64,000 bases of DNA from an uncultured Bacteroidota bacterium (GTDB lineage: Bacteria; Bacteroidota; Bacteroidia; Bacteroidales; UBA12077), in assembly GCA_913055635.1 (NCBI GenBank), contig CAJXLK010000008.1, forward strand, positions 49,711-113,710, read 5' to 3'. The position numbers and the translations under genes are program-made. Shown piece by piece: positions 9,773-19,976 of the stretch (its first letter is position 1; each line of letters begins with the position of its first letter). Under the pieces are notes generated by a model. It was given only the letters and a program-made list of their open reading frames with translations, was not told the DNA's origin and ran no database searches.

Positions 9773-10240
9773 ATGGGTGCACGAAAACGCAATAAAGCGG
9801 AACAACGCAAGGAAGCCAACAAGCAACTATATTATGCTGTATTGAAGGGTTGTCCTACTTCAACCAGAAAGATGCGTCTGGTCGCCGATCAGATCAGGGG
9901 CCAGGAAGTGAATCAGGCCCTGGACATCCTGCGGTTCAGCCCCAAGGCCGCTTCCAACGATATGGAAAAGCTGGTGCTTTCCGCCATCTCCAACTGGCAG
10001 AATAAGAATGAAGGGGTACGCATTGAAGACAGCCATCTGGTAGTCAGCCAGGTTTATGTGGATAAAGGCCGGACCCTCAAACGCATTCGCCCTGAAGCCA
10101 TGGGCCGGGCCCACCTGATCCGCAAGCGCTCCAGCCATGTCACCCTCTATCTGGAAGATATGAATGCCGCCCGGCACCAGAAGGCAGAGGCTGCGGAAAC
10201 CGGCCAGCAGGAAGAATCAACGAATGATACACAAAAATAA
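9773..10240 (+). CDS. rplV: 50S ribosomal protein L22
   Basis: L22 reaches into the exit tunnel with a long beta-hairpin, where macrolide-resistance mutations fall in other bacteria. The protein is 155 residues, somewhat longer than the roughly 110 of E. coli. The extra length is a basic, Q- and E-rich C-terminal tail from about residue 130 (AARHQKAEAAETGQQEE), a feature also seen in other Bacteroidota. The family core STRKMRLVADQIRGQEV and the hairpin KRIRPEAMGRAHLIRKRSSH are clear. Confidence 0.97.
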   Translation: MGARKRNKAEQRKEANKQLYYAVLKGCPTSTRKMRLVADQIRGQEVNQALDILRFSPKAASNDMEKLVLSAISNWQNKNEGVRIEDSHLVVSQVYVDKGRTLKRIRPEAMGRAHLIRKRSSHVTLYLEDMNAARHQKAEAAETGQQEESTNDTQK

Positions 10241-10250
10241 GCGATAATAG

Positions 10251-10952
10251 ATGGGACAAAAAGTTAATCCAATAAGCAACAGGCTTGGCATCATCAAAGG
10301 TTGGGAATCCAATTGGTATGGAGGAAAGGATTATACCGACAAGCTCATTGAAGACGATAAGATCCGTAAATACCTCCACGCCCGTCTGGCAAAGGCCAGT
10401 ATTGCTAAAGTGATCATTGAGCGAACCCTTAAATTGATCACCATTACCATCCATACCGCCCGCCCGGGTATTATCATTGGAAAAGGCGGAAAAGAAGTCG
10501 ACAAGCTGAAGGAAGAGTTGAAGAAGCTGACCAAGAAAGAAGTTCAAATCAATATTTTTGAGGTTAAACGACCTGAGCTCGATGCCACTTTAGTAGCCAA
10601 CGGCATTGCCCGGCAGATTGAAGGGATGATTTCCTACCGGCGGGCCATCAAAATGGCCATTGCCTCGGCTATGCGCCTGGGCGCTGAAGGGGTTAAGGTC
10701 CAGATCTCAGGGCGATTGGGTGGGGCTGAAATGGCCCGCACCGAGGTTTATAAAGAAGGCCGCACACCCTTGCATACCTTGCGGGCCGATATCGATTATG
10801 CCCTGGGCGAAGCCCTGACCAAAGTCGGGTTGATTGGCATCAAGGTATGGATCTTTAAAGGCGAAATCTTTGGGGATGTTGACCTGACCCCCACCGTCGG
10901 AAGCAGTACCGGTAAAGGCGGTAAATCCAAAGGCAGAAGAAAACGTAAATGA
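10251..10952 (+). CDS. rpsC: 30S ribosomal protein S3
   Basis: S3 forms part of the mRNA entry channel. At 233 residues it has the usual length. The KH domain motif [17 protein letters not shown] is at about residues 63-79 and the C-terminal domain contains [14 protein letters not shown]. The C-terminus is strongly basic. It lies 10 bp after rplV and 17 bp before rplP. Confidence 0.98.
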   Translation: MGQKVNPISNRLGIIKGWESNWYGGKDYTDKLIEDDKIRKYLHARLAKASIAKVIIERTLKLITITIHTARPGIIIGKGGKEVDKLKEELKKLTKKEVQINIFEVKRPELDATLVANGIARQIEGMISYRRAIKMAIASAMRLGAEGVKVQISGRLGGAEMARTEVYKEGRTPLHTLRADIDYALGEALTKVGLIGIKVWIFKGEIFGDVDLTPTVGSSTGKGGKSKGRRKRK

Positions 10953-10969
10953 TATAAATTATAGAAGCC

Positions 10970-11389
10970 ATGTTACAGCCCAAAAAGACCAAATTCAGAA
11001 AACAACAGAAGGGCCGGATGAAAGGCAATGCCACCAAAGGTACCCAGTTGGCGTTTGGGTCGTTTGGCATTAAGGCCTTGGAGGAAACCTGGATCACCCA
11101 GAAGCAGATTGAAGCAGCCCGCCAAGCCATGACCCGTTATATGAAGCGTGAGGGACAAATATGGATCCGCATTTTTCCGGATAAACCAACGACCAATAAA
11201 CCGGCTGAAGTGAGAATGGGTAAAGGAAAGGGCGATCCCGAAGGCTTTGTCGCCCCGGTTAAACCCGGACGCATCCTGATTGAAGCCGAAGGCATCTCTA
11301 AAGCTGTGGCAGAAGAAGCCCTGCGCCTGGCCGCCCAAAAACTGCCCATTAAAACCAAGTTCGTCGTGCGACGCGATTATGTGGAATAA
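10970..11389 (+). CDS. rplP: 50S ribosomal protein L16
   Basis: L16 helps position the A-site tRNA. The 139-residue protein begins [19 protein letters not shown] and carries the loop [20 protein letters not shown], whose arginine is hydroxylated in some bacteria. Length and location, between rpsC and rpmC, are standard. Confidence 0.98.
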   Translation: MLQPKKTKFRKQQKGRMKGNATKGTQLAFGSFGIKALEETWITQKQIEAARQAMTRYMKREGQIWIRIFPDKPTTNKPAEVRMGKGKGDPEGFVAPVKPGRILIEAEGISKAVAEEALRLAAQKLPIKTKFVVRRDYVE

Positions 11390-11404
11390 ACAACTGCTAT
11401 TGCA

Positions 11405-11620
11405 ATGAAACCTTCAGAAATCAGAGAATTTACCAATAAGGAGATTGAAGAACGCCTGGAGACAGAAGAAAACCATCTGGCTCAGTTGAGATTGAACCAT
11501 GCCGTCTCTCCCCTGGATAATCCCATGAAGATTAAAGCGGCCCGTAAGAACGTCGCCCGGTTGAAGACTGAACTCAATATGCGGCTTAAACAACAAGCTA
11601 AGGATAATCCAAATCAATAA
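11405..11620 (+). CDS. rpmC: 50S ribosomal protein L29
   Basis: L29 is a small two-helix protein beside the tunnel exit, next to L23. The protein has 71 residues, starts MKPSEIREFTNKEIEERL and is predicted to be all helical. The C-terminal pattern IKAARKNVARLKTELNMR is typical of the family. Confidence 0.95.
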   Translation: MKPSEIREFTNKEIEERLETEENHLAQLRLNHAVSPLDNPMKIKAARKNVARLKTELNMRLKQQAKDNPNQ

Positions 11621-11632
11621 GACCCCAATACA

Positions 11633-11890
11633 ATGGAAACAAGAAACTTACGGAAAGAGAAAGTTGGTGTCGTGGTAAGCAACAAGATGGATAAAGCCAT
11701 CACCGTGATGGTCAATCGCAGAGTCAAGCACCCTAAATATGCCAAATTCATTAACCGGCGCTCCAAGTTCATCGCCCATGATGAGACCAATAATTGCAAT
11801 GAGGGGGATACGGTGCGCATCATGGAGACCCGCCCGTTGAGCAAGCGGAAGCGTTGGAGATTAGTTGAAATTATTGAAAGAGTTAAATAA
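11633..11890 (+). CDS. rpsQ: 30S ribosomal protein S17
   Basis: S17 is an early 16S rRNA-binding protein with an OB fold. The 85-residue protein has the conserved [16 protein letters not shown] and [16 protein letters not shown]. It lies 12 bp after rpmC and 6 bp before rplN. Confidence 0.97.
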   Translation: METRNLRKEKVGVVVSNKMDKAITVMVNRRVKHPKYAKFINRRSKFIAHDETNNCNEGDTVRIMETRPLSKRKRWRLVEIIERVK

Positions 11891-11896
11891 AGTCAA

Positions 11897-12262
11897 ATGG
11901 TACAACAAGAGAGTAAACTGAATGTTGCTGATAATAGCGGCGCTAAAGTTGTGAAAGTCATCCGGGTACTCGGTGGCAGCGGCCGTCGGTACGCCTCTGT
12001 GGGCGATACCGTAGTGGTTAGCGTACGCAATGCCTTACCTTCCTCTGAGATGAAAAAAGGCACCGTCAGCCGGGCGGTTGTGGTTCGAACCAAGAAGGAG
12101 GTGCGGCGCGCCGACGGTTCGTATATCCGTTTCGACAACAATGCGTGCGTATTGGTTAATAATCTGGGAGAAATCCGGGGCACCCGTATTTTTGGTCCCA
12201 TACCCCGTGAGTTGCGGGCCAATTATATGAAGATCATTTCTTTAGCACCTGAAGTACTCTAA
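11897..12262 (+). CDS. rplN: 50S ribosomal protein L14
   Basis: L14 forms an intersubunit bridge with 16S rRNA and is the binding site of the silencing factor RsfS. The 121-residue protein begins [17 protein letters not shown], the hallmark of the family, and ends in the conserved [22 protein letters not shown] region. Length is standard. Confidence 0.98.
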   Translation: MVQQESKLNVADNSGAKVVKVIRVLGGSGRRYASVGDTVVVSVRNALPSSEMKKGTVSRAVVVRTKKEVRRADGSYIRFDNNACVLVNNLGEIRGTRIFGPIPRELRANYMKIISLAPEVL

Positions 12263-12275
12263 AAACTAGTGATCC

Positions 12276-12605
12276 ATGCAGAAAAAGCGTAAAGTACATA
12301 TCAAAAAAGGCGATACGGTGTACGTCAATACGGGCGAAAACCGAGGCCAGAAAGGGCGGGTACTGGAGGTCTATCCGCGTCAGTATCGGGCCCTGGTGGA
12401 GGGGATCAACATGGTGTCCAAACACACCAAACCCAACTCCGACAACCCTAAAGGCGGCATCCTCCAAAAGGAAGCCCCCGTGGATATCTCCAACCTGATG
12501 GTTGTAGACCCCGGAACCGGTGAACCCACCCGTATTGGCAGGAAGTTGGATAAAAATGGTAAACTGGTGCGTTACTCAAAAAAATCAGGGGAGGAGATTA
12601 AATAA
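12276..12605 (+). CDS. rplX: 50S ribosomal protein L24
   Basis: L24 is an assembly-initiator protein at the tunnel exit. The 109-residue protein carries the KOW motif ([21 protein letters not shown], residues 9-29) and [16 protein letters not shown]. Its stop TAA shares its last A with the start ATG of rplE. Confidence 0.97.
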   Translation: MQKKRKVHIKKGDTVYVNTGENRGQKGRVLEVYPRQYRALVEGINMVSKHTKPNSDNPKGGILQKEAPVDISNLMVVDPGTGEPTRIGRKLDKNGKLVRYSKKSGEEIK

Positions 12606-13162
12606 TGGACTATAAACCACAATTACTGACCAAATACAAGAACGAGATCATTCCTGCCCTCATGAAGGAGTTCAACTATAAATCCATCATGCAGGTTCCC
12701 AGGCTCAATAAGATTGTCCTGAACCGGGGGGTAGGAGAAGCGGTAATGGATAAAAAACTTATTGAAACCGCACAGGAAGAGCTAACGGCTATTGCCGGCC
12801 AACAGGCAATGAAGACCTATTCCAAAAAGGCCATTTCGAATTTCAAACTCCGTGAAAACACCCCCATTGGCGTCAAAGTGACCCTGCGCCATGAACGCAT
12901 GTACGAGTTTTTGGAGCGCCTGATCAGTGTGGCACTGCCCCGGGTCAAGGATTTTAACGGAGTGAACAGCAATTTCGACGGCCGCGGCAATTATTCGCTG
13001 GGACTCGATGAACAGATCATCTTTCCTGAAGTCAATATGGATAAAGTTCAGAAGGTCATCGGCCTGGAAGCAGTCTTTGTCACTTCCGCTCCCACCGACG
13101 AAGAAGGTTATGCCTTGCTGCGCGAATTCGGAATGCCGTTTAAAAATCTAAAAAAGCAATAG
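12605..13162 (+). CDS. rplE: 50S ribosomal protein L5
   Basis: L5 binds 5S rRNA and contacts the P-site tRNA. The 185-residue protein has [33 protein letters not shown] and [15 protein letters not shown] in the right order. It overlaps rplX by one base (TAATG), pointing to translational coupling. Confidence 0.98.
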   Translation: MDYKPQLLTKYKNEIIPALMKEFNYKSIMQVPRLNKIVLNRGVGEAVMDKKLIETAQEELTAIAGQQAMKTYSKKAISNFKLRENTPIGVKVTLRHERMYEFLERLISVALPRVKDFNGVNSNFDGRGNYSLGLDEQIIFPEVNMDKVQKVIGLEAVFVTSAPTDEEGYALLREFGMPFKNLKKQ

Positions 13163-13166
13163 GATT

Positions 13167-13436
13167 ATGTCAAAAGAGTCAATGAAGGCCAGAGAGAAGA
13201 AAAGAAGAAAGATGGTCCGAAAATATGCCAATAAACGGGCAAAGCTGAAGGCCGAAGGTGATTATATCGGATTAAGCCGTCTGCCCAGAAATTCAAGTCC
13301 TGTACGACTGCATAACCGGTGTCAGATTACCGGCCGCCCCCGGGGCTATATGCGCCAGTTTGGTGTAAGCCGCATCACATTCCGGGAAATGGCATCCAAA
13401 GGGCTCATCCCCGGTGTGAAAAAAGCAAGTTGGTAA
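13167..13436 (+). CDS. rpsN: 30S ribosomal protein S14
   Basis: S14 is a 30S head protein. The 89-residue chain is of the longer bacterial type; the zinc-binding cysteine pairs of the short form are absent and only one Cys remains in [19 protein letters not shown]. The C-terminus [21 protein letters not shown] is typical. It lies four bases after rplE. Confidence 0.97.
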   Translation: MSKESMKAREKKRRKMVRKYANKRAKLKAEGDYIGLSRLPRNSSPVRLHNRCQITGRPRGYMRQFGVSRITFREMASKGLIPGVKKASW

Positions 13437-13459
13437 AATATAAAAGGAGATATAGCATC

Positions 13460-13858
13460 ATGGTTACAGATTCCATCGCAGATTACCTGACAAGAATACG
13501 CAACGCTCAGATGGCCGGCCACAAAGTGGTCGAAATCCCGGCTTCCAACCTGAAGAAAGACATGACCAAGATCTTGCATGACCAGGGATACATCCTGAGC
13601 TATAAATTTGAGCAGGGTCAGGTGCAGGATGTCATAAAGATTGCTTTGAAATATCATCCCAAGACCAAGGAACCAGCCATTCATGATATGCAGCGGGTTA
13701 GCCGTCCGGGGCTGAGGAAATATGTTGATACCCGCCATATACCGAGGGTTTTGAATGGTTTGGGAATAGCCATTTTGTCTACTTCCAGCGGGGTTATCAC
13801 CGATAAGGATGCCCGCAAGAATAATGTAGGCGGCGAAGTCTTGTGTTATATACATTAA
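13460..13858 (+). CDS. rpsH: 30S ribosomal protein S8
   Basis: S8 binds the central domain of 16S rRNA and is the translational repressor of the spc operon in E. coli. The start is ATG 13460 (MVTDSIADYLTRIRNAQ), 12 bp behind an AAAGGAG. The open frame extends upstream into rpsN but that part has no S8 similarity. The 132 residues include the C-terminal GIAILSTSSGVITDKDAR and end GGEVLCYIH, as in the family. Confidence 0.98.
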   Translation: MVTDSIADYLTRIRNAQMAGHKVVEIPASNLKKDMTKILHDQGYILSYKFEQGQVQDVIKIALKYHPKTKEPAIHDMQRVSRPGLRKYVDTRHIPRVLNGLGIAILSTSSGVITDKDARKNNVGGEVLCYIH

Positions 13859-13874
13859 AAAAAGAGGAAGATCC

Positions 13875-14429
13875 ATGTCACGTATAGGTGTACAACCAAT
13901 TCAACTGCCATCGGGGGTCCATGTTTCGGTGGACGAGAACAACGAGGTCCATGTAAAAGGCCCCAAAGGCGAATCATCCAGGGTCATCGACCCGGCCATT
14001 ACCGTGGAAGTCGATGACCAGCAGGTGGTGCTCTCGCGCAAGAGCAACCAGAAGAAGATAAAAGCCCTGCACGGTTTATCCAGGGCTCTGATCAACAATA
14101 TGGTGGAAGGCGTCTCGCAAGGATACAGCATTCAGCTGGAATTCAATGGGGTAGGTTATCGTGCTGAAGCCAAAGGCCAGGTCCTGGAGATGAGCGTGGG
14201 TTATTCGCACGATATCCATTTTGAGATTCCCGAAGAGATACAACTCGAAGCCAAAACCGAGCGCAGAAGCAATCCCAAGGTGACACTGACCAGCCATGAT
14301 AAGGAATTGTTGGGAGAAGTGGCCGCCAAGATCCGCAATCTGCGGCCGCCAGAGCCCTATAAAGGCAAAGGAATCCGTTATGTCAACGAATGGATCCGCC
14401 GCAAAGCCGGTAAAGCAGGAAATGTATAA
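13875..14429 (+). CDS. rplF: 50S ribosomal protein L6
   Basis: L6 lies near the factor-binding site of the 50S subunit. The 184-residue protein begins MSRIGVQPIQLPSGVHV, has two repeated domains and carries LRPPEPYKGKGIRYVNEWIRRKAGK near its C-terminus, the family signature. The context is the standard spc-type order. Confidence 0.98.
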   Translation: MSRIGVQPIQLPSGVHVSVDENNEVHVKGPKGESSRVIDPAITVEVDDQQVVLSRKSNQKKIKALHGLSRALINNMVEGVSQGYSIQLEFNGVGYRAEAKGQVLEMSVGYSHDIHFEIPEEIQLEAKTERRSNPKVTLTSHDKELLGEVAAKIRNLRPPEPYKGKGIRYVNEWIRRKAGKAGNV

Positions 14430-14449
14430 ACTTATTAAATCATAGATTC

Positions 14450-14812
14450 ATGGCCTTAACAAAACAAGCACGAAGGTTAAGAGTGAAAAAGCGGGTGCGC
14501 AAAAAGATCAGCGGGACCCCCGAGCGTCCCCGGCTGTCGGTTTTTCGCAGCAACAAACATATTTATGGCCAGCTGATCGATGATGAAGCCGGCCAAACAC
14601 TGGTGGCTTTTTCCACCCGCAATAAAGAAGTAGCCGAGCAGGCCGCTCAAGCCAATAAATCCGATCAGGCTGAAATGGTGGGCAAGTACCTGGCCCAAAG
14701 ATGCCAGGATAAGGGCATCACCCAGGCCGTATTCGACCGCAACGGTTACCGCTATCACGGTCGGATCCGTCGATTAGCTGAAGCTGCAAGAAAGGAAGGA
14801 CTTAAATTATAA
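14450..14812 (+). CDS. rplR: 50S ribosomal protein L18
   Basis: L18 binds 5S rRNA together with L5. The 120-residue protein contains the RNA-binding ISGTPERPRLSVFRSNKHIYGQLID and the C-terminal FDRNGYRYHGRIRRLAEAARKEGLKL. Length and place are normal. Confidence 0.97.
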   Translation: MALTKQARRLRVKKRVRKKISGTPERPRLSVFRSNKHIYGQLIDDEAGQTLVAFSTRNKEVAEQAAQANKSDQAEMVGKYLAQRCQDKGITQAVFDRNGYRYHGRIRRLAEAARKEGLKL

Positions 14813-14818
14813 AAGACT

Positions 14819-15340
14819 ATGCCAAAAGATACCAGTATTAAAAAAGTGAAAACCAGTGATCTTGAGTTGAAAGACCGCCTGGTGGCCATTAAAAGGGTTA
14901 CCAAAGTCACCAAAGGCGGCCGCCAGTTTGGTTTTACCGCCCTGGTCGTGGTGGGCAATGAAGACGGCATCGTTGGTTATGGCCTGGGCAAAGCCAAGGA
15001 GGTGACCACGGCCATCGCCAAAGGGGTTGAATCGGCCAAGAAGAACCTGGTTAAGGTACCCCTACTGCATGGTACCATTCCCCATCCCATCGAATATAAA
15101 TATTCCGGGGCCCACATTTTTATGAAGCCCGCTGCCGGTGGTACCGGTGTAAAGGCTGGCGGTGCCATGCGCATCGTTCTTGAAAGTGTCGGCATCAAAG
15201 ATGTGCTGGGCAAATCCAAAGGATCTAGCAACCCCCACAACCAGGTTAAAGCCACCATTAATGCCCTTTTGGAAACACGCGATGCCTATACCATCGCCGA
15301 ACAAAGAAATGTACCCCTGGAAAAAGTTTTTAACGGATAG
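14819..15340 (+). CDS. rpsE: 30S ribosomal protein S5
   Basis: S5 shapes the mRNA entry channel and affects fidelity. The 173-residue protein has the double-stranded RNA-binding-like N-domain ([21 protein letters not shown]) and the C-domain with [22 protein letters not shown]. It is six bases after rplR. Confidence 0.98.
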   Translation: MPKDTSIKKVKTSDLELKDRLVAIKRVTKVTKGGRQFGFTALVVVGNEDGIVGYGLGKAKEVTTAIAKGVESAKKNLVKVPLLHGTIPHPIEYKYSGAHIFMKPAAGGTGVKAGGAMRIVLESVGIKDVLGKSKGSSNPHNQVKATINALLETRDAYTIAEQRNVPLEKVFNG

Positions 15341-15357
15341 ATTTAAATATCAAGACC

Positions 15358-15540
15358 ATGGCGAAATTGCGAGTTACCCAGATCAAAAGCAAAATAAAAA
15401 GTACCAAGCGGCAAAAGCGGACCTTGGAAGCCCTGGGCATTAAACGGATGCACCATACCGTGGAACTGGACGATACCCCACAGATAAAGGGGATGATTAA
15501 AAAAGTGGAGCATTTAATTAAGGTGGAGCAAATCTCATAA
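15358..15540 (+). CDS. rpmD: 50S ribosomal protein L30
   Basis: L30 is a small 50S protein that some bacteria lack. The 60-residue chain has the family pattern LRVTQIKSKIKSTKRQKRTLEALG followed by MHHTVELDDTPQIKGMI. It lies between rpsE and rplO as usual. Confidence 0.96.
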   Translation: MAKLRVTQIKSKIKSTKRQKRTLEALGIKRMHHTVELDDTPQIKGMIKKVEHLIKVEQIS

Positions 15541-15555
15541 AATCTGGCAATAAAT

Positions 15556-16002
15556 ATGGACTTAAGCAAATTACAACCTGCACCCAACTCGAGAAAGACA
15601 AAGGTTCGCAAAGGACGCGGACAGGGGACCGGAAAAGGCGGCACCTCCACCCGCGGACGGGAAGGCGCCCAGTCACGCAGCGGCTATAAAACGAAGGTGG
15701 GTTTTGAAGGGGGACAAATGCCCCTTTACCGCAGAGTGCCCAAAGTTGGGTTTACCAATATTCACCGTAAGGAATACAAAATCATTAATCTGGAAAACCT
15801 GGAGCGGCTGGCTCAGGAAAAGAACCTGCAGACCATCGACCTGGAGACCATCTACCAAAATGGACTGGCTAAAAAAGGCAGTCGGATCAAGATACTGGGC
15901 AAAGGTCAACTGCAGCGGCAACTCGAAGTTCATGCCCATGCCTTCAGCCAGTCCGCCCAACAGGCAATTGAATCAGTTCAAGGAACCGTCGTAAAATTAT
16001 AA
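15556..16002 (+). CDS. rplO: 50S ribosomal protein L15
   Basis: L15 is a late-assembly 50S protein with a long, glycine- and arginine-rich N-terminus. The 148 residues include GRGQGTGKGGTSTRGREGAQSRSG and EGGQMPLYRRVPKVGF. Eight bases separate it from secY. Confidence 0.97.
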   Translation: MDLSKLQPAPNSRKTKVRKGRGQGTGKGGTSTRGREGAQSRSGYKTKVGFEGGQMPLYRRVPKVGFTNIHRKEYKIINLENLERLAQEKNLQTIDLETIYQNGLAKKGSRIKILGKGQLQRQLEVHAHAFSQSAQQAIESVQGTVVKL

Positions 16003-16009
16003 GTGTATA

Positions 16010-17353
16010 ATGAGGGGATTAATCGATACCATCAAGAATATTTGGAAAATTGAAGACCTCAGACAGCGGATCCTCTTCACCCTGGGGATTTTACTTATTT
16101 ACCGTCTGGGAAGTTTTATTGTGCTGCCCGGTATAGACCCCGGTCAGCTTGACGCCCTGCAGCAACAAACTTCCGGCGGCGTGCTGGGGCTGCTCAATAT
16201 GTTCAGCGGTGGTGCCTTTGCACGGGCCTCCATCTTTTCGCTGGGCATCATGCCTTATATCTCCGCCTCCATTGTTGTGCAGCTGCTGGGCATCGCCGTC
16301 CCCTATTTTCAGCGCTTACAGCGTGAAGGCGAAAGCGGGAGGCGAAAGATCAATCAAATCACCCGGTACCTGACCGTGGCCATTTTGATTGTTCAGGCAC
16401 CCGGTTATCTGAAAAACCTGCAGGTGCAGCTTCCCGAAACGGCTTTTGTTCTGAAGGGCTCCTTTTTCTGGATATCTTCGGTCATTATCCTCACGGCCGG
16501 TTCCATGTTCATCATGTGGCTGGGTGAACGCATTACCGACCGGGGTATTGGCAACGGTATATCCCTGATCATTATGATCGGTATTATTGCCCGCTTACCC
16601 TATGCCCTGTTTGCAGAATTCATCTCCCGACTGGAAGAGACTGGAGGAGGGCTCGTTGCCTTTTTGGTCGAAATGGTTATTCTCTTCTTTGTCTTCGTGG
16701 GCACGATCCTGCTGGTCCAGGGAACCCGAAAAATACCGGTGCAGTATGCCAAACGCATTGTGGGCAATAAACAGTATGGCGGGGTTCGCCAGTATATCCC
16801 CCTAAAGGTTAACTCAGCCGGTGTGATGCCTATCATCTTTGCCCAGGCTCTGATGTTTGTTCCCATTACCATTGCCGGATTTGCTGAATCGGACGCCCTC
16901 ACCGGGTTTGCTGCTGCATTCTCCAACCTCACCGGCTTCTGGTACAACTTTACCTTTGCTGTGATGGTGATCCTGTTTACCTACTTCTATACCGCCATTA
17001 CCATTAATCCATCCCAGATGGCTGAAGACATGAAGAAAAATGGCGGTTTTATTCCCGGGGTTAAACCCGGGCGCAAGACCGTGGAGTTTCTCGACCGCAT
17101 CATGTCGCGCATTACATTCCCCGGTTCTCTGTTCCTTGCTCTGATTGCCATTCTGCCCTCTTTTGCTATGATGGCAGGAGTCAATAACCAATGGGCACAA
17201 TTTTACGGAGGTACTTCGTTGTTAATCCTGGTAGGGGTCGTCCTCGATACCTTGCAGCAAATAGAAAGTCATTTATTGATGCGTCACTATGACGGGTTGA
17301 TGAAGAGCGGGCGAATAAAAGGCCGCTCGGGCGGAGGCGCATCAGTGATCTAA
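16010..17353 (+). CDS. secY: Protein translocase subunit SecY
   Basis: SecY is the channel subunit of the SecYEG translocon in the inner membrane. The 447 residues contain ten predicted membrane helices. The plug/pore region LGIMPYISASIVVQLL is at residues 78-93 and the conserved cytoplasmic loop has FIPGVKPGRKT. The location after rplO is the classic one. Unlike many bacteria, no adk follows; map comes directly after 21 bp. Confidence 0.98.
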   Translation: MRGLIDTIKNIWKIEDLRQRILFTLGILLIYRLGSFIVLPGIDPGQLDALQQQTSGGVLGLLNMFSGGAFARASIFSLGIMPYISASIVVQLLGIAVPYFQRLQREGESGRRKINQITRYLTVAILIVQAPGYLKNLQVQLPETAFVLKGSFFWISSVIILTAGSMFIMWLGERITDRGIGNGISLIIMIGIIARLPYALFAEFISRLEETGGGLVAFLVEMVILFFVFVGTILLVQGTRKIPVQYAKRIVGNKQYGGVRQYIPLKVNSAGVMPIIFAQALMFVPITIAGFAESDALTGFAAAFSNLTGFWYNFTFAVMVILFTYFYTAITINPSQMAEDMKKNGGFIPGVKPGRKTVEFLDRIMSRITFPGSLFLALIAILPSFAMMAGVNNQWAQFYGGTSLLILVGVVLDTLQQIESHLLMRHYDGLMKSGRIKGRSGGGASVI

Positions 17354-17374
17354 CACATCCATAAAGTTCTTTGA

Positions 17375-18163
17375 ATGTTGAAAGTTAAAAGTGCAGAAGA
17401 GATAGAGTGGCTTCGGGAAAACAACCAGATTGTCTCCAAGACACTGGCCGAGTTAGGACGGATGATTCGCCCGGGCATCACCACCGGTGAACTTGACCGG
17501 CGGGCCGACGAGTTCATCCGCGATCATGGGGCTGTACCCGGTTTTTTGGGGTACGGCGGTTTTCCCAACTCCATCTGTACTTCTGTCAATGATGCTGTGG
17601 TCCATGGAATTCCTTCCGATTACGAACTTCAGGAAGGAGATATCATTTCCATCGATTGCGGAACCATCAAACACGGATATTATGGCGATACAGCTTATAC
17701 CTTTCCCGTGGGGGAAGTAGACGAGTCAGTGATGCGCCTGCTTAGGGCCACCCGTGAGTCTCTTTTTAAAGGCATTGAAAAGGCGGTGGCCGGCAATCGG
17801 GTGGGAGATATTGGCCACGCCGTCCAGCAACATGCCGAAAATGCAGGCTTCTCAGTGGTACGTGAGATGGTCGGCCACGGGCTCGGTTCCAATATGCATG
17901 AATCCCCCGAGGTCCCCAACTACGGCAAACAAGGACGGGGATCCAAGCTCAGGGAAGGACTGGTCATTTGTATTGAACCCATGATCAACCTGGGCTCACG
18001 CAACATCAAGCAGGACCGCGATGGATGGACCATCCGCACCATGGATGGCAAACCTTCTGCACACTATGAACTGGCCATCTCCGTTTCCAATGGAAAGGCC
18101 GATGTCCTGTCAACATTCGATTATATTGAACAATCATCAACGGGAATTCAAACACAGCAGTAA
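17375..18163 (+). CDS. map: Methionine aminopeptidase, type I
   Basis: This cytoplasmic metallopeptidase removes the initiator methionine. The 262-residue protein carries the dinuclear metal ligands in order: VVHGIP, ISIDCGTIKHGYYGDTAYTF (two Asp), MVGHGLGSNMHE (His) and ICIEPM (Glu). No zinc-finger extension is present, so it is the short type I form. It lies between secY and infA, only three bases before the latter. Confidence 0.97.
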   Translation: MLKVKSAEEIEWLRENNQIVSKTLAELGRMIRPGITTGELDRRADEFIRDHGAVPGFLGYGGFPNSICTSVNDAVVHGIPSDYELQEGDIISIDCGTIKHGYYGDTAYTFPVGEVDESVMRLLRATRESLFKGIEKAVAGNRVGDIGHAVQQHAENAGFSVVREMVGHGLGSNMHESPEVPNYGKQGRGSKLREGLVICIEPMINLGSRNIKQDRDGWTIRTMDGKPSAHYELAISVSNGKADVLSTFDYIEQSSTGIQTQQ

Positions 18164-18166
18164 AGT

Positions 18167-18385
18167 ATGGCTAAACAACCATCAATTGAACAAGACGGAA
18201 CCATTGTGGAAGCATTATCCAACGCGATGTTCCGGGTGGAACTGGAGAACGGCCACATCATTACCGCCCACATCTCCGGTAAAATGCGCATGCATTACAT
18301 CAAAATCCTCCCGGGCGACAAAGTGAAAGTGGAAATGTCTCCCTATGACTTATCCAGAGGTCGAATCACTTACAGATATAAATAA
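18167..18385 (+). CDS. infA: Translation initiation factor IF-1
   Basis: IF-1 binds the ribosomal A site during initiation. The 72-residue protein is a single S1-like OB fold with [27 protein letters not shown] and the C-terminal [16 protein letters not shown]. It starts three bases after map and precedes rpmJ. Confidence 0.98.
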   Translation: MAKQPSIEQDGTIVEALSNAMFRVELENGHIITAHISGKMRMHYIKILPGDKVKVEMSPYDLSRGRITYRYK

Positions 18386-18398
18386 AAAAATTGGGAAA

Positions 18399-18515
18399 AT
18401 GAAAGTAAAAGCATCCTTAAAAAAGCGAAGCAGTGACTGCAAAATCGTCCGTCGTAAGGGACGTTTGTACGTGATCAACAAAAAAAATCCGAAGTTCAAA
18501 CAGCGACAAGGATAA
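18399..18515 (+). CDS. rpmJ: 50S ribosomal protein L36
   Basis: A 38-codon gene, easily missed, starts [21 protein letters not shown] and ends FKQRQG. L36 is the smallest 50S protein. Only one cysteine of the usual zinc ribbon is left (DCK), so this is the zinc-independent form. Its place between infA and rpsM is the standard one, which makes the call secure despite the length. Confidence 0.95.
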   Translation: MKVKASLKKRSSDCKIVRRKGRLYVINKKNPKFKQRQG

Positions 18516-18548
18516 TATTGTTAATTTTGCACCCTAATTTTTAAAGAT

Positions 18549-18926
18549 ATGGCTAGAATAGTTGGTGTTGATTTACCAAAAAATAAAAGAGGGGTGATTG
18601 CCCTGACCTATATTTTCGGCATAGGCAAGAGCACCGCCTCTAAGATCATGGAAGAAGCAGGGATCGACAAGAACATCAAGGTCCAGGACTGGAACGACGA
18701 TCAGATTGCCACCCTGCGGAACCTGCTCAATGAGAAATATAAGGTGGAAGGTTCCCTGCGCTCAGAAGTGCAGATGAACATCAAGCGGCTGATGGATATT
18801 GGCTGTTACCGCGGCATTCGCCACCGTTCGGGAATGCCCGTGCGCGGACAGTCGACCCGTAACAATGCCCGTACGCGTAAAGGCAAAAAGAAAACTGTTG
18901 CTAACAAGAAGAAAGCTGTTAAATAA
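18549..18926 (+). CDS. rpsM: 30S ribosomal protein S13
   Basis: S13 pairs with S19 in the 30S head and touches the P-site tRNA. The 125-residue protein has [23 protein letters not shown] and the C-terminal [27 protein letters not shown]. It opens the alpha-operon-type block. Confidence 0.98.
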   Translation: MARIVGVDLPKNKRGVIALTYIFGIGKSTASKIMEEAGIDKNIKVQDWNDDQIATLRNLLNEKYKVEGSLRSEVQMNIKRLMDIGCYRGIRHRSGMPVRGQSTRNNARTRKGKKKTVANKKKAVK

Positions 18927-18935
18927 TTCTAAATT

Positions 18936-19325
18936 ATGGCGAAAAGAAGCAAAACAACGAGGAAGAAAAAAGTTACGGTTGAACCCACCGGACAGGCCCA
19001 TATACATGCCTCTTTTAACAACATCATCATCAGCCTGACCAACAGTACGGGGCAGGTGATCTCATGGGCTTCTTCCGGTAAGATGGGTTTCAAAGGATCG
19101 AAGAAGAATACCCCTTACGCCGCGCAGGTTGCTGCGCAGGATTGTGCTAAAATAGCCTATGACCTGGGCATGCGCAAGGCCAAAGTCTACGTGAAGGGCC
19201 CCGGCGCCGGCCGGGAATCGGCCATTCGTACCATCAACAATACGGGCATTGAAGTGACCGAAATCGTCGACGTAACGCCCTTGCCGCACAACGGTTGCCG
19301 GCCTCCTAAACGAAGAAGAGTTTAA
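18936..19325 (+). CDS. rpsK: 30S ribosomal protein S11
   Basis: S11 forms part of the platform and mRNA exit. The 129-residue protein contains [23 protein letters not shown] and ends [17 protein letters not shown], the conserved family tail. It is ten bases downstream of rpsM. Confidence 0.98.
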   Translation: MAKRSKTTRKKKVTVEPTGQAHIHASFNNIIISLTNSTGQVISWASSGKMGFKGSKKNTPYAAQVAAQDCAKIAYDLGMRKAKVYVKGPGAGRESAIRTINNTGIEVTEIVDVTPLPHNGCRPPKRRRV

Positions 19326-19355
19326 TTTAATACCTGGAAAAAATCTTTAGCAAAT

Positions 19356-19964
19356 ATGGCAAGATATAGAGGACCAAAGTCAAAGGTAGCCAGAAAAGTG
19401 GGTTCGCCTATTTTCGGACCGGATAAATATTTTGACAAGAAAAATTACCCCCCGGGACAACATGGGGCCACCAAGAAAAGAAGAAAGCTTTCCGAGTATG
19501 GTATGCAGCTGCTGGAAAAGCAAAAGGCCAAATATACCTACGGACTGCTCGAAAAGCAATTTTACAATACGTTTTTGAAGGCCAGCCAGAAGCGTGGTAT
19601 TACTGGCGAAAATCTGCTTATTCTCCTGGAATCCCGCCTGGATAATGTGATCTTTAGACTGGGAGTTGCCCCAACCCGCCGGGCTGCCCGACAGTTGGTC
19701 TCTCACCGCCACATCATGGTGAATGGTAAAGTGGTGAATGTACCTTCTTTTAACGTCAAACCTGGCGATATCATCAGTGTACGCGAACGCTCCAAATCGC
19801 TCGAGGTGATTACCGATTCGTTGGCCGCCAGTAATACCGCAAAATATTCCTGGCTGGAATGGGATACTGGCCAAATGGCCGGCAAATTCGTCAATAATCC
19901 CACCCGGGAAGAGATCCCCGAACGGATCAAGGAGCAGCTGATTGTTGAACTGTATTCCAAATAA
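19356..19964 (+). CDS. rpsD: 30S ribosomal protein S4
   Basis: S4 starts 16S rRNA 5'-domain assembly, helps unwind mRNA and in E. coli represses this operon. The 202-residue protein has an S4 RNA-binding domain ([25 protein letters not shown], around residue 92). The N-terminal zinc-binding cysteines of some S4 proteins are absent. It lies 12 bp before rpoA. Confidence 0.98.
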   Translation: MARYRGPKSKVARKVGSPIFGPDKYFDKKNYPPGQHGATKKRRKLSEYGMQLLEKQKAKYTYGLLEKQFYNTFLKASQKRGITGENLLILLESRLDNVIFRLGVAPTRRAARQLVSHRHIMVNGKVVNVPSFNVKPGDIISVRERSKSLEVITDSLAASNTAKYSWLEWDTGQMAGKFVNNPTREEIPERIKEQLIVELYSK

Positions 19965-19976
19965 TAATATACTACT